A stretch of DNA of 64,000 nt, taken from assembly GCF_033723955.1 (NCBI RefSeq), contig NZ_CP137555.1:1570501-1634500 (forward strand). Direction: 5' to 3'. Of this stretch, positions 35,465 through 44,482 are shown piece by piece; within the stretch, counting starts at the first letter, position 1, and every line of letters begins with the position of its first letter. A program made the position numbers and the translations under genes. The stretch comes from Microbulbifer pacificus. Its GTDB lineage: Bacteria > Pseudomonadota > Gammaproteobacteria > Pseudomonadales > Cellvibrionaceae. The notes below the pieces were generated by a model. That model was not told the origin of the DNA, searched no databases, and was given only the letters and a program-made list of their open reading frames with translations.

Positions 35465-35941
35465 GGGGGCGGGTCTCTCTCATCGTCGGATTCGCTCAGT
35501 TTTTATTATTGCTTTTGTTTTTGCAGGCCGGATTAGACCGGTACTGGATTGTGCCCGGATTGTCCTCCGGCCACCTCCCCCTCCCCGTACTGGAGGGAAA
35601 AAAACTTGCGCCCCAGAACAATAATTAATCACCGGCAGGAATGCAAAGCACCCACGCAGTAGCGGCGTTCCCGGCTATACGTTCTGCCGAAGCCAGCGGA
35701 TGCCGCCGCCAATAACGCAAGACGCAAGACGCATGACGCAAGACGCAAGACGCAATATGTCAAAAGCCTGACCAGTTCGGTCAATTCCCGCTGCGGCGGA
35801 TGACGTATGCTGCCGCAGAGGGCTTGCCGTATGTCGAAATCCGTCCGCAAAAGTCCTGAGTGCGGCCGTATACTCCCGTACAATCGACCGTCATAGCAGA
35901 ACCATAACCACAACAGTCAAACAGCCAGTCGAGCCAGAAGC
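35465..35941. other. Divergent intergenic region with heptamer repeats
   Basis: 477 bases between malK and the aldehyde dehydrogenase gene. No convincing gene. Contains six tandem heptamers (35715-35756), a T-rich tract (35500-35523) near malK, and TATACT/TACAAT hexamers (35869-35884) in front of the dehydrogenase gene that could serve as -10 sequences. Confidence 0.5.
35715..35756. repeat. Six tandem copies of ACGCAAG
   Basis: Six consecutive 7-base units, ACGCAAG x2, ACGCATG, ACGCAAG x2, ACGCAAT, in the malK/aldehyde-dehydrogenase intergenic region. There are no spacers, so it is not CRISPR. It could vary in copy number by slippage. Confidence 0.85.
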
Positions 35942-37387
35942 ATGACAGAAACCGCCGCCCCCATAGAGATTCAACAGTCCCCGGCCCTGAAGTCACTGCT
36001 GGACAAGCAGCGCCAGGCCTATCTCGCCAACCCCACGCCGAGCCGTGAACAAAGGGTCAACGACCTGCGGGCGCTGGCGCGAATGATCCGCGAGCATCAG
36101 GATGAACTGGTGCAGGCGGTGAGCAGCGATTACGGCAACCGCTCCCACCACGAAACCCTGTTCGCGGAGATTTTCCCGGCGCTCGACAGCATCAAGGACA
36201 CCATCAAGCGGCTGAAGAAGTGGATGAAACCCCAGCGGCGGCATATCGATTTCACCGCCTTCCCCACCTCCTCCACCAAGGTCATTCCGCAACCGCTGGG
36301 TGTGGTGGGCGTGATCGTGCCGTGGAACTTCCCCATCAACCTGTCCTTCGGACCACTGATCAATATCTTCGCCGCCGGCAACCGCGCCATGGTGAAAATG
36401 TCGGAAAATTCACGCAACCTCACTGCACTGCTGCAGCGCATCTGCGGCGATTATTTCCCAGAGGACAAGCTGGTATTCATTGAGGAAACCGGCGGTGTGG
36501 GCATCGAGTTTTCCACCCTCAAATTCGATCACCTGATCTTTACCGGTTCCGGCGCCACCGGCCGCAAGGTGATGGCTGCGGCCGCCGCCAACCTGACACC
36601 GGTCACCCTGGAGCTGGGTGGCAAGTCCCCGGCCATTGTCGGCCCGGATTTCGATATCGACAAAGCGGTCGAGCGCGTGCTGTTCTGGAAACTGTTCAAC
36701 GCCGGCCAGATCTGTACCACCGTGGACTACCTGCTGCTACCGGAAGACAAGGTGGACGCTTTTGTGGAAAAAGCCAAACAGGTATTCCACAAGCGCTACC
36801 CGGATATCCAGCACCCGGACTACACTTCGGTGATCGATGCCCGCTCCTTCCAGCGTATCTGGCAAACCCTGGATGACGCGGTGCAGAAAGGTGCAACCGC
36901 CATCGACCTTACCGAAGGCCAGGGCCAGCGCGACGACCCGCTGAAAAAATTCCCCGCGCACCTGCTGATCAACGTCAGCGAAGAAATGGATGTGATGAAG
37001 CGGGAAATTTTCGGTCCGTTGCTGCCGATCAAGACCTACAAAAACCGCGAGGAAGTGGCGGCCTACATCAACAAGGGCGACCGTCCGCTGGCGATCTATC
37101 CGTTTACCAATGACAAAGGCCTGCGCGATTACTACATCGACAACGTCATGTCCGGCGGGGTCAGCGTGAACAACGCGGTGCTGCACGTGGGCCAGCACGA
37201 TATTCCTTTCGGTGGCGTGGGCGAAAGCGGCATGGGCCACTACCACGGCTACGAAGGATTTGTGACTTTCTCCAAAATGCGCCCAGTGTTTTACCAGGGC
37301 CCGCTGGACCCGCTGAAACTGTTGATGCCGCCCTATGGGAAGCTGGCGGACAAGATGATGAAGCTGATGCTCCGCCTGACCAAATAA
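35942..37387 (+). CDS. Aldehyde dehydrogenase (coniferyl aldehyde dehydrogenase type)
   Basis: 481 residues. ALDH-superfamily blocks: VIVPWNFPINLSFGPL, FTGSGATGRKVMAAAA, general-base Glu in TLELGGKSPAIV, nucleophile Cys in NAGQICTTVDYLLLPED, and EIFGPLLPI. The CTTVDY context and the C-terminal tail with a hydrophobic stretch resemble coniferyl aldehyde dehydrogenase and other class-3-like enzymes of Pseudomonas and Marinobacter. It oxidises aromatic or fatty aldehydes with NAD(P). It stands alone and converges on the S9 peptidase gene. Confidence 0.92.
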   Translation: MTETAAPIEIQQSPALKSLLDKQRQAYLANPTPSREQRVNDLRALARMIREHQDELVQAVSSDYGNRSHHETLFAEIFPALDSIKDTIKRLKKWMKPQRRHIDFTAFPTSSTKVIPQPLGVVGVIVPWNFPINLSFGPLINIFAAGNRAMVKMSENSRNLTALLQRICGDYFPEDKLVFIEETGGVGIEFSTLKFDHLIFTGSGATGRKVMAAAAANLTPVTLELGGKSPAIVGPDFDIDKAVERVLFWKLFNAGQICTTVDYLLLPEDKVDAFVEKAKQVFHKRYPDIQHPDYTSVIDARSFQRIWQTLDDAVQKGATAIDLTEGQGQRDDPLKKFPAHLLINVSEEMDVMKREIFGPLLPIKTYKNREEVAAYINKGDRPLAIYPFTNDKGLRDYYIDNVMSGGVSVNNAVLHVGQHDIPFGGVGESGMGHYHGYEGFVTFSKMRPVFYQGPLDPLKLLMPPYGKLADKMMKLMLRLTK

Positions 37388-37460
37388 TTGGCCAAGCTAT
37401 TCGCAAAAAATAAAAATGCGAAACAGGCAACAAATATACTACTCAACAAATGAAACTCAA

Positions 37461-37493
37461 GGATGCGCTGTGCCAATTTGGCGCAGCGCATCC
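37461..37493. terminator. Hairpin between convergent genes
   Basis: Arms GGATGCGCTG (37461-37470) and CAGCGCATCC (37484-37493), extended inwards by a G-T pair and GCC/GGC around an AATTT loop: a 14-bp stem. The flanks are AT-rich but without a clean T run; probably ends transcription of the dehydrogenase gene, of the S9 peptidase gene, or of both. Confidence 0.6.
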
Positions 37494-37536
37494 AAATATA
37501 ACAACGCACACTATAGTACGTCGTTATACCGCAGGA

Positions 37537-39489
37537 TTATTGAAGGTTTTTATTCAGAAAGCTAATTACCGCCCCCATTGCAGCCTTTCGATTGCTGGAC
37601 TCGTTAAAATGATGGGTACCAGTATCGAGAACCATAAGGTTCACATCCTTCCCTTCACTTTCCAAAGCCTTGGCCATCATTTTCGACTGCCCAACATCTA
37701 CCCTACTGTCGAAAAGTCCATGAATGAGCAAAACCGGGGAAGAATATTGTTTAGCAAAGTTTACTGGTGAATTTGCCTTTACATCGTCCATCTCTTCTGC
37801 CGAATGGATATCGGCAATCTGCTGTTTATGGTAACGACGTAAACCGTTAAAACTCATCAAAGTCGGGATATCACTAACCCCGGCAAGACTCACGATACAG
37901 TCGAAGGCATCAGGAGTTTTAAAGCCAGCCGTGAGCGCGACGTAACCGCCATAACTGGCACCAACGACACACGATTTTCGAGTATTCGCAAGTTTGTTGC
38001 GCTCGACCCATTTAACCGCATCAACAACATCTTGCTGCATTGCCTTACCCCACTGCTTGTAGCCAGCAGTGAGATATTCAGCTCCAAAACCGGAAGATCC
38101 CCTAAAATTTACCTGTAATACTGCGTAACCACCATTCGCAAACATCTGTACCCAGGGATCAAAATACTGGGTATCCCTGGCATGAGGCCCTCCATGAGGA
38201 AACACTACCAGTGGTGCATCAGAAACACCTTCCGGGCGGGTAAGATAGCCATTCAACTGCATGCCGTCAGAAGCTTCAAAACTGAACGGCTCGACCCTTG
38301 CCAAACTCTGCGTCTCCAGTTTCGGGAACTGACTGAACCAAAAATCCAACTTCTTGGCCTTGCGATCAAACAAGTAGTATTTCCCTGGAGAATTATCAGA
38401 CACCACATAAACTACCATCCGATCGCCAGCCTCATCGCGACTCACCACATGCGACTTCAGGCCTTGCTTCTGGAACAACAGTATCAATTGCTGCGAAATA
38501 CTGATTTCGTCTCTATTTATATATTGATGTTCGACGAAGTTACCTACATAACTGAACCCGATGAACTCCTGTCGACCTTCCGTTCGCCAGAATAGTGGGC
38601 TATCTACATCAAGGTTATCCGGGGCCTCTCCGACCAAATCAGTGAACGCCGCTTTTTCAAGGTCATAGCGCCAGATAGCATCTTTACCAAGCTCACGGTT
38701 ACTGACGACTAGTAGAGAGTGATTGTTCTCTTCATAAAGAAATGGGTAAAAACTAGCTTCCTTATAGGCGTCAAAACTCGCAACGCGCTCCCACTCTTCG
38801 CTGTTGTTTTTACGGAAGTAAACGTGCTGAACTGTTGATTCTCTTTTTGTATCCCGACCAAGAGCAAAACGTACCTCACCCTTGCGATCTACGCCCCAGC
38901 TGGTTATCTGCAATTTATTCGGCAAATATTTTTTATACTTCCCATTTTTGACGTTTACCTTAAATACAGATGAGTAGTAATCATCACGAGGATCAGCAAC
39001 TTCAACAAGGATGTGATCGTCGTCCTCCGGTAACAAGCTGACCACTGAAGGATTCAAACGCGCTAATTCTAGATCATCTTTCGGAAAACCTCTTTTCTTC
39101 AAATCAACTGTGGATTTCCCATCAATCGAAACAGAATAGAGCGACGTCAAACGCACTCTGAATTTTCGATCACCAAGTTCGAGCTGCTGAGGTTGCGTGA
39201 CAGTAACAAGCACCCGCTCGTTATTCAGCCAATCCGCCGATTCAATTCGATACTTACCTTCCTCTAGGCCAACGATATAATTGACGCTCTTGCTACCAAA
39301 TGGCGCTGTTGCAACCAGGGTCTTACCACCCGAATTAACCACCGCCAACAGATGCCCTCCATCGGGAGAAACTGAAACCTCGCTAACCAGTGGAAGATCG
39401 CTAAAATCACCTGAATCTATAGCGTAAAGAGTCGAAGACCACATTAAATTCGCAGCACAGCAAATCGCTGCAACAATAAGCTGCTTCAT
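37537..39489 (-). CDS. S9-family prolyl oligopeptidase-like serine peptidase
   Basis: 650 residues from the ATG at 39489 (AAAGGGG upstream), with signal peptide LIVAAICCAANLMWSSTLYA; the 71 extra codons to 39702 lack support. N-terminal beta-propeller with repeated blade-like strands, C-terminal hydrolase with APLVVFPHGGPHARD, FRGSSGFGAEY, nucleophile Ser in VVGASYGGYVALTAG, Asp in LLIHGLFDSRVD and His in TGTHHF. Exported peptidase acting on short peptides. The gene and its flanks are noticeably richer in A+T than the neighbours, a hint of recent acquisition. Confidence 0.92.
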   Translation of the reverse strand: MKQLIVAAICCAANLMWSSTLYAIDSGDFSDLPLVSEVSVSPDGGHLLAVVNSGGKTLVATAPFGSKSVNYIVGLEEGKYRIESADWLNNERVLVTVTQPQQLELGDRKFRVRLTSLYSVSIDGKSTVDLKKRGFPKDDLELARLNPSVVSLLPEDDDHILVEVADPRDDYYSSVFKVNVKNGKYKKYLPNKLQITSWGVDRKGEVRFALGRDTKRESTVQHVYFRKNNSEEWERVASFDAYKEASFYPFLYEENNHSLLVVSNRELGKDAIWRYDLEKAAFTDLVGEAPDNLDVDSPLFWRTEGRQEFIGFSYVGNFVEHQYINRDEISISQQLILLFQKQGLKSHVVSRDEAGDRMVVYVVSDNSPGKYYLFDRKAKKLDFWFSQFPKLETQSLARVEPFSFEASDGMQLNGYLTRPEGVSDAPLVVFPHGGPHARDTQYFDPWVQMFANGGYAVLQVNFRGSSGFGAEYLTAGYKQWGKAMQQDVVDAVKWVERNKLANTRKSCVVGASYGGYVALTAGFKTPDAFDCIVSLAGVSDIPTLMSFNGLRRYHKQQIADIHSAEEMDDVKANSPVNFAKQYSSPVLLIHGLFDSRVDVGQSKMMAKALESEGKDVNLMVLDTGTHHFNESSNRKAAMGAVISFLNKNLQ

Positions 39490-39749
39490 GTTTACCCCTT
39501 TCTTAATTTTTGTATGCTTATATTCGGCCCGAAGGTAGGCGCGACCTACTTTATAGATTCCATTCGACCAATTCACTAAGCCATACAGTTTATTTTTATA
39601 TCGACCAACTTTTTGAGTGACACCAGCCGACAAACTAACGTTTTGACAGCTTAGACAGCAATAGGGTTTGGACTTTAGCGAATGAAGGTATATTTTTGAC
39701 AATTATTAATACCAACACTCTTTAAAAAATTTACCCTTAAGGATGCACA

Positions 39750-40373
39750 CTACCACTCCACGCCCTTGCGTGCGGAAATACCATTTTCAAACGCGTGCTT
39801 GTGTGACTTCATTTCTGTCACCGTATCTGCAACATCCACAAGATACTGCTTGGCGCCGCGACCGGTGATGATCACACTCTGTTCCGGCGGACGATTTTCA
39901 ATTGCCTCCAGTACTTCCGCTTTATCCAGCCATTTGTAATTGAGCGCATAGGTCAGCTCATCCATCACCACCAGATATACCGACTTGTCGGCGAGTGCAG
40001 ATTTGAGTTTTACCCACAGCGCTAGTGCCGCCGCTTTGTCAGCCTCAAAGTCCTGGGTCTCCCAGGTAAAATCGGTGCCCATTTCAAACCACTGCAGCGG
40101 GTATTTATCCGGGTCCAATTGAGTCAGCAGGTTTTTCTCCCCGCACTCCCATACACCCTTGATAAATTGCCCTACCACCACCGTGTAGCCGTAGCCGAGT
40201 GCACGCGTGACGGTGCCTACGGCCGCCGTGGTTTTTCCTTTGCCGTCACCGGTATACACAATGACGATACCGCGCTCTTCCAGCGCCCTGGACACACCGG
40301 CATCGACAATCTCCTTGCGCGCCTGCATGCGTTTTTTATGGCGTTGCTGTTTATTGTTGTCGGACTCGGTCAT
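39750..40373 (-). CDS. btuR: Cob(I)yrinic acid a,c-diamide adenosyltransferase
   Basis: 207 residues. CobO/BtuR family: P-loop VYTGDGKGKTTAAVGT, GQFIKGVWECGE, VVMDELTYALNYKWL and VIITGRGAKQYL. It transfers the adenosyl group from ATP to cobalt of corrinoids, making coenzyme B12 in salvage. It lies downstream of btuB and the btuFCD genes in the same direction, completing a B12 uptake-and-activation cluster. A terminator (40464-40481) separates it from btuB, so it probably has its own promoter. Confidence 0.95.
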   Translation of the reverse strand: MTESDNNKQQRHKKRMQARKEIVDAGVSRALEERGIVIVYTGDGKGKTTAAVGTVTRALGYGYTVVVGQFIKGVWECGEKNLLTQLDPDKYPLQWFEMGTDFTWETQDFEADKAAALALWVKLKSALADKSVYLVVMDELTYALNYKWLDKAEVLEAIENRPPEQSVIITGRGAKQYLVDVADTVTEMKSHKHAFENGISARKGVEW

Positions 40374-40451
40374 ATCAATGCGCTTAAGGTTGAATTGCGG
40401 GAAAGCATAACAGGAATCAAAGTGTGCGCCTGCGAGCGCGCTGACAGGGAG

Positions 40452-40481
40452 GGAAAACGAATAGCGGGCCTTGCGGCCCGC
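40452..40481 (-). terminator. Rho-independent terminator after btuB
   Basis: Stem GCGGGCC (40464-40470) / GGCCCGC (40475-40481) with a TTGC loop, followed on the minus strand by TATTCGTTTTCC. Confidence 0.7.
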
Positions 40482-40509
40482 GTCATCGTAACGAAGTTAT
40501 AGTCCCCGA

Positions 40510-42384
40510 TCAGTTCAGGCTGAACTGCACACCGGCATACACCGCGGCACCGGCGGTATTGAAACCGGCCACTTCGCGATAGTCCTCGTTTAGCAGGTTT
40601 TCACCGCGCAGGGTGAGCGCCAGGCGCTCGCTGAAATGGTAAGAGGCATTCAGGTCCACACGGTTGTAGGCATCCTGTGCCAGCGGTAGGCCACCCCAGG
40701 TGGGGTTGGGGCTCAGGCGGTCATCGGCACGGCGCAGATTTGCCGCCAGGATCAGGCGCTCGCCCAGCAGGATATAGCTGGCGCCCAGGTTGTACACCGT
40801 CTCCGCCACATTCAGGCGCTGATTCCCCTCGCTATCGCGGCTGTCGAGCCAGGTACCGTTGGCATACCAGCGACCCGCCTCACCCAGGTTGCCAGAGAGG
40901 GACAGTTCAAAACCGTCCGAGTCGCTCTCGCCGTCGTCCTGGGCATAGGCGCCCCAACCGGAACCGAGACCGTCTACATAGACGATGGCATCGGTCACCG
41001 TCTGCCGGAAGGCCACCAGTTCGAGCTGCAGCAGATCGGCATAGTTGTACTCCACTCCCAGCTCATAGCCGCGGCTGGTCTCGGGGCCCACCGGCGCGAC
41101 ATCACCCACCAGATTGGTGGACACCTCGTAGGGACTCGGCGCACGGAAGCCGGTGCTGGCGCTGGCGCGGTACTTGATCTGCTGGTTGTCACCGATCAGT
41201 TGCGGCACCGCTGCGGATGCGCGCCAGCTGTTGTGGGTGTCACCACTGAGGTCGTCACCGTCGAAGCGGTCGTGGCGGAAGCCCAGGTTGTAGTACACCT
41301 TGCCGGCGACATCGCCGCGCCACTCACCGTACACACCGAGCAACTCTAGGGACTGGCCGCTGCCGTAGGCGGTGTAATCCTGCTGATCCAGGTCCGCGCC
41401 CCAGGACACTGCGCCGGCGGCAAGCTTCAGGTTGCCGAAGTAATTCAGTTCGTCGATGCTGCCTTCCACCGCATAGCTGCTCGCGCCTTCGGCAAGGCTG
41501 TCGCGCTCCAGCGTTTGCGTGGAAACGGCGAGGCGGTTGGCCACACTGCCGAGTTTCACATCGCCGGCCAACTGGTAGCTGGTCTGGGTGTACTGGTCTT
41601 CACAGTCGTTGCTGGGATTCCAGCCGGCATAACAGCTGTCAAACCCGGTCTCGGCGTCCACTTGGCGCACCTGCCCTTCCAGCGAAAAGTTTTCACTGAA
41701 GGCGTATCCCAGTTTTGCGCTGGCGGTCTGGTTGTCGTAACCGTCGCGCTCGCCACTGGTGTCGTCCTGTCGCGCGTTGAATCCATCGCTTTTTAACTGA
41801 CTCAGGTTCAGAGCGTAATTCCAACTGCCCTGCTCGCCACGCACTGCGGCCTGGGCTCGATGTGTGCCGTATCGACCGGATTCCCCGCTCAATTGCAGTT
41901 CCAGCGGCTGGCGCGCGCGCTTGGTAATGATATTGATCACACCGCCGGCACCGGCGCCGTACATCATGCCCTGGGGGCCGCGCAGGATTTCGATGCGCTC
42001 CACGTCGCTGGCCAGCAGATGCTGGAACTGGGAGGTGACCTGGGTATTGGTCGGGTCGGCGACATTGACGCCGTCCACCAGCACCAGGGTGCGATAGCCG
42101 GCTTCACCGCGCACATAGATGTTGCTGACTTTGCCGAGGCCGCCGTTGTTGGCCGCGGAAATACCCGGCAGGGTTTTGATCACGTCCATCAATGTGCTGT
42201 AACCGAGCTTTTCGATATCCGCGGCGGTGAGCACGGATACAGAAACGGCGGTGTGTGCTTTCGGCACTTCCACGCGGCTGGCGGTTACAGTGATCTGTTC
42301 CAGATTCTGGCCAGCGGCGGTGGTATCAGCGGTCGCAGTGTGAGCGGCCAGCAGCAGGGCGCTGGCGAGCAGATTTTTTTTCAT
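40510..42384 (-). CDS. btuB: BtuB, TonB-dependent cobalamin receptor
   Basis: 624 residues from the ATG at 42384 (GGGGAA four bases upstream). Signal peptide LLASALLLAAHTATA, TonB-box-like EQITVTASR, plug with IYVRGEAGYRTLVLVDGVNVADPT, RIEILRGPQGMMYGAGAGGVINIITKRA, barrel ending VYAGVQFSLN. The plug wording and the length (E. coli BtuB about 600) fit BtuB well. The cobalamin riboswitch directly upstream makes the ligand call firm. Outer-membrane import of vitamin B12 to BtuF. Confidence 0.95.
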   Translation of the reverse strand: MKKNLLASALLLAAHTATADTTAAGQNLEQITVTASRVEVPKAHTAVSVSVLTAADIEKLGYSTLMDVIKTLPGISAANNGGLGKVSNIYVRGEAGYRTLVLVDGVNVADPTNTQVTSQFQHLLASDVERIEILRGPQGMMYGAGAGGVINIITKRARQPLELQLSGESGRYGTHRAQAAVRGEQGSWNYALNLSQLKSDGFNARQDDTSGERDGYDNQTASAKLGYAFSENFSLEGQVRQVDAETGFDSCYAGWNPSNDCEDQYTQTSYQLAGDVKLGSVANRLAVSTQTLERDSLAEGASSYAVEGSIDELNYFGNLKLAAGAVSWGADLDQQDYTAYGSGQSLELLGVYGEWRGDVAGKVYYNLGFRHDRFDGDDLSGDTHNSWRASAAVPQLIGDNQQIKYRASASTGFRAPSPYEVSTNLVGDVAPVGPETSRGYELGVEYNYADLLQLELVAFRQTVTDAIVYVDGLGSGWGAYAQDDGESDSDGFELSLSGNLGEAGRWYANGTWLDSRDSEGNQRLNVAETVYNLGASYILLGERLILAANLRRADDRLSPNPTWGGLPLAQDAYNRVDLNASYHFSERLALTLRGENLLNEDYREVAGFNTAGAAVYAGVQFSLN

Positions 42385-42523
42385 GAAGTTCCCCAATCAG
42401 AAAAAAGGTCGATTGAGGGAGGGGAATACAAGGGCGAGAAATAAGACCGGTGGGCACCCATCACAAGTACCGCGCCGCAAGCAAGCCCAGACAAAGCCCT
42501 CCGCTTTATCGTTCAAGGTTCAC

Positions 42524-42700
42524 TCGAGGCCGGTATCGGGCTTATCGTGTTTTCAACTTTTTAAAAAGTCGTGAAAAACGAATCACCGTTGCGGGGGCAG
42601 CGTCGGAATTGGTCTGCTGTGTTACACAGGCGGACACCGACTTCCCGTTTACCCCAACCAAGGCCGCCGCTTGTGGCGGATTGACCTGTTGGGCACCAAG
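42524..42700 (-). ncRNA. Cobalamin riboswitch controlling btuB
   Basis: Conserved blocks in order on the minus strand: GGTGCCC (42698-42692), TAAACGGGAAGTCGGTG (42651-42635), the B12-box-like GCTGCCCCCGCAACGGTGA (42603-42585), and AAGCCCGATACCGGCCTC (42542-42525). This matches the known aptamer order. It lies 140 bases before the btuB start and only 11 bases after the btuD stop. The leader to 42384 is the expression platform and contains GC-rich segments that could mask the ribosome site. Confidence 0.93.
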
Positions 42701-42710
42701 AGTGCGGGGA

Positions 42711-42719
42711 TTATATCAG
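42711..42719 (-). promoter_or_regulatory. Extended -10 promoter for btuB inside the btuD stop
   Basis: TGATATAAT on the minus strand (42719-42711) is a perfect TGn-TATAAT extended -10. It overlaps the final Leu-Ile-stop codons of btuD. The start of transcription would fall at about 42704, just before the riboswitch aptamer. Confidence 0.65.
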
Positions 42720-43490
42720 ATCGCCGGCGATAAACTCCGGGCGCCCATCGCGCCAGCGGAATTCACTGTCGATGCAGTACACGGCGCCGACCTGTTCCGG
42801 TGTCAGTACCGCCTGCGGCGTGCCATCGGCGCGAAGTTTTCCATCCTGCAGCAGCAGAATGCGGTCGCAGTAGCGCGCCGCCAGCGGCAGGTCGTGCAGG
42901 GCGAGGATGACCGTCTTGCCGCGCTCCGCCTGTTTGCGAAAGGTCTGCATCAGCTGCAGCTGGTGGCGGATATCCAGCGCCGCGCCCGGTTCGTCGGCAA
43001 TCAATAATGGTGCATCTCCCACCAGCAGGCGCGCCAGCTGCACCCGGCGCAGCTCGCCACCGGAGAGCTGGGTTACCGGGCGGCGGGCGAGCGCATTCGC
43101 ATCCACCTCGGCCAGTGCGCGAGCCACGCGCGCGCGTTTGCGCGCGCGATCGATGCTCCGCCCCCAGGGCAACAACCCCAGGGCCACCAGATCCTCCGCC
43201 GCCATGGCCCAGGCCGGGGATTCCTGTTGCGGCAGAAAGGCACAGGTCTGTGCCCGCTCGGCGGCGCCAATACGATTCAGCGGGCGCTCCGCAAACAGCA
43301 GATCGCCACCGCCAGCGAGTACTCCGGCAAGGCACGCCAGCAGACTGCTCTTGCCTGCGCCATTGGGACCGATTACCGCGGTAAGGGTGCCGGGTCGGAA
43401 TTCGCAGTGAATATCCTGCAGCACCTGGCGATCGCCGCGGGTCAGGGAAAGGTTGCGACAGTGCACCGTCAACGAAGTCTGTTCAATCAC
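42711..43490 (-). CDS. btuD: BtuD, cobalamin ABC transporter ATPase
   Basis: 259 residues from a GTG at 43490 overlapping the TGA of btuC (GTGA). Walker A IGPNGAGKSS, Q-loop FLPQQES, signature LSGGELRRVQLAR, Walker B LLIADEPGAALD, switch His in ALHDLPLAARYCD. FepC/BtuD class ATPase for metal-chelate importers. The long open frame upstream of the GTG overlaps btuC and is not used. Its stop codon doubles as part of the btuB promoter. Confidence 0.93.
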   Translation of the reverse strand: MIEQTSLTVHCRNLSLTRGDRQVLQDIHCEFRPGTLTAVIGPNGAGKSSLLACLAGVLAGGGDLLFAERPLNRIGAAERAQTCAFLPQQESPAWAMAAEDLVALGLLPWGRSIDRARKRARVARALAEVDANALARRPVTQLSGGELRRVQLARLLVGDAPLLIADEPGAALDIRHQLQLMQTFRKQAERGKTVILALHDLPLAARYCDRILLLQDGKLRADGTPQAVLTPEQVGAVYCIDSEFRWRDGRPEFIAGDLI

Positions 43491-44482
43491 AGGTTCACCT
43501 CCCGGCGCCCGCTGACGATCAACCAGAAAAAGAACGGCGCACCGATAAACGCGGTCACCGCGCCGATGCGCAGCTCCTGGGTGCCCACAGTGTTGAGTAC
43601 CAGCACATCCGCCAACTGCAGCAATAGCGCGCCGGCAAGACCACTGGCCCACAGCAAGCGCCCCGGGTCCTGCCCCACCAGCGGTCGCATCAGATGCGGG
43701 ACCACAAGACCGATAAAGCCGATGGTGCCCGCCACCGCCACGGAGCTGCCGACGGCAAACGCGATGCCGAACAGCACCAGCAGCGGATAACGGCGGCCGG
43801 AAAAGCCCAGGGACACGGCGCTGGCTTCACCCAGTGACAGCGCCCGCAGGTAATTGCGGGAAAAGAACAACATGACCGCACCGGAGAGAATAAATGGCAG
43901 CGCCAGCAGCACCTGATCCCAGCTGCGGTTGGCGAGGGAACCCAGCAGCCAGAACACAATCTCCTGCATGGCAAACATGCTCGGGGCGTAGTTCAGTGCC
44001 AGCGCCATCAGCGCCGACAAAAACGCGTTGATCGCCACCCCCGCCAGCACCAAGCGGCTGGCACTGGCGCCGCGCCCGGCCAGCAGCCACACACTGCCCA
44101 CGGACACCAGCGCGCCGAAAATGGCCAGCAGCGGCAGCACCAAACCATTGTTAGACGCGGCGCCGTAATACAACAGCAGGATCGCCGCCAGCGCCGCGCC
44201 GCTGCTCACCCCCAGCAGCGCCGGCTCCGCCAGCGGGTTGCGCAACATGCCCTGCATGGCCGCGCCGCCCATTCCCAGCGCCGCCCCCACCAGTAGCGCG
44301 AGCACCGCCCGCGGCAGGCGCAGCTGCCACAGGATCACCGCATTGCTGTCGTCGCTGCGCCAGCCGCTGGCGAATGCCTGCCACAGGTCCAGCTTTACCG
44401 GACCACTGGCCAGCGCCGCCAGCAGCGCCAGCGGCAGTGCGGCTACGAGAAGCAGCAGGATTAATTTATGGCCGTTGGACAA
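43487..44482 (-). CDS. btuC: BtuC, cobalamin ABC transporter permease
   Basis: 331 residues from a TTG at 44482 (AGAGAG-type ribosome site); an ATG at 44518 is an alternative that would overlap btuF by 53 bases. FecCD/BtuC family: about ten hydrophobic helices, GAALGMGGAAMQGMLRNPLAEPALLGVSSGAA near the N terminus, WLLGSLANRSW, and GTIGFIGLVVPHLMRPLVGQDPGRL near the C terminus. Inner-membrane channel for B12, working with BtuD and BtuF encoded on either side. Confidence 0.93.
   Translation of the reverse strand: MSNGHKLILLLLVAALPLALLAALASGPVKLDLWQAFASGWRSDDSNAVILWQLRLPRAVLALLVGAALGMGGAAMQGMLRNPLAEPALLGVSSGAALAAILLLYYGAASNNGLVLPLLAIFGALVSVGSVWLLAGRGASASRLVLAGVAINAFLSALMALALNYAPSMFAMQEIVFWLLGSLANRSWDQVLLALPFILSGAVMLFFSRNYLRALSLGEASAVSLGFSGRRYPLLVLFGIAFAVGSSVAVAGTIGFIGLVVPHLMRPLVGQDPGRLLWASGLAGALLLQLADVLVLNTVGTQELRIGAVTAFIGAPFFFWLIVSGRREVNL

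Noticed and set aside
35715..35756. Possible CRISPR array
   Set aside because: The 7-base units are contiguous, without spacers, and no cas gene is present.
35629..35913. 94-codon minus-strand open frame
   Set aside because: It reads through the heptamer repeat, has no ribosome site and no similarity that I can recognise.
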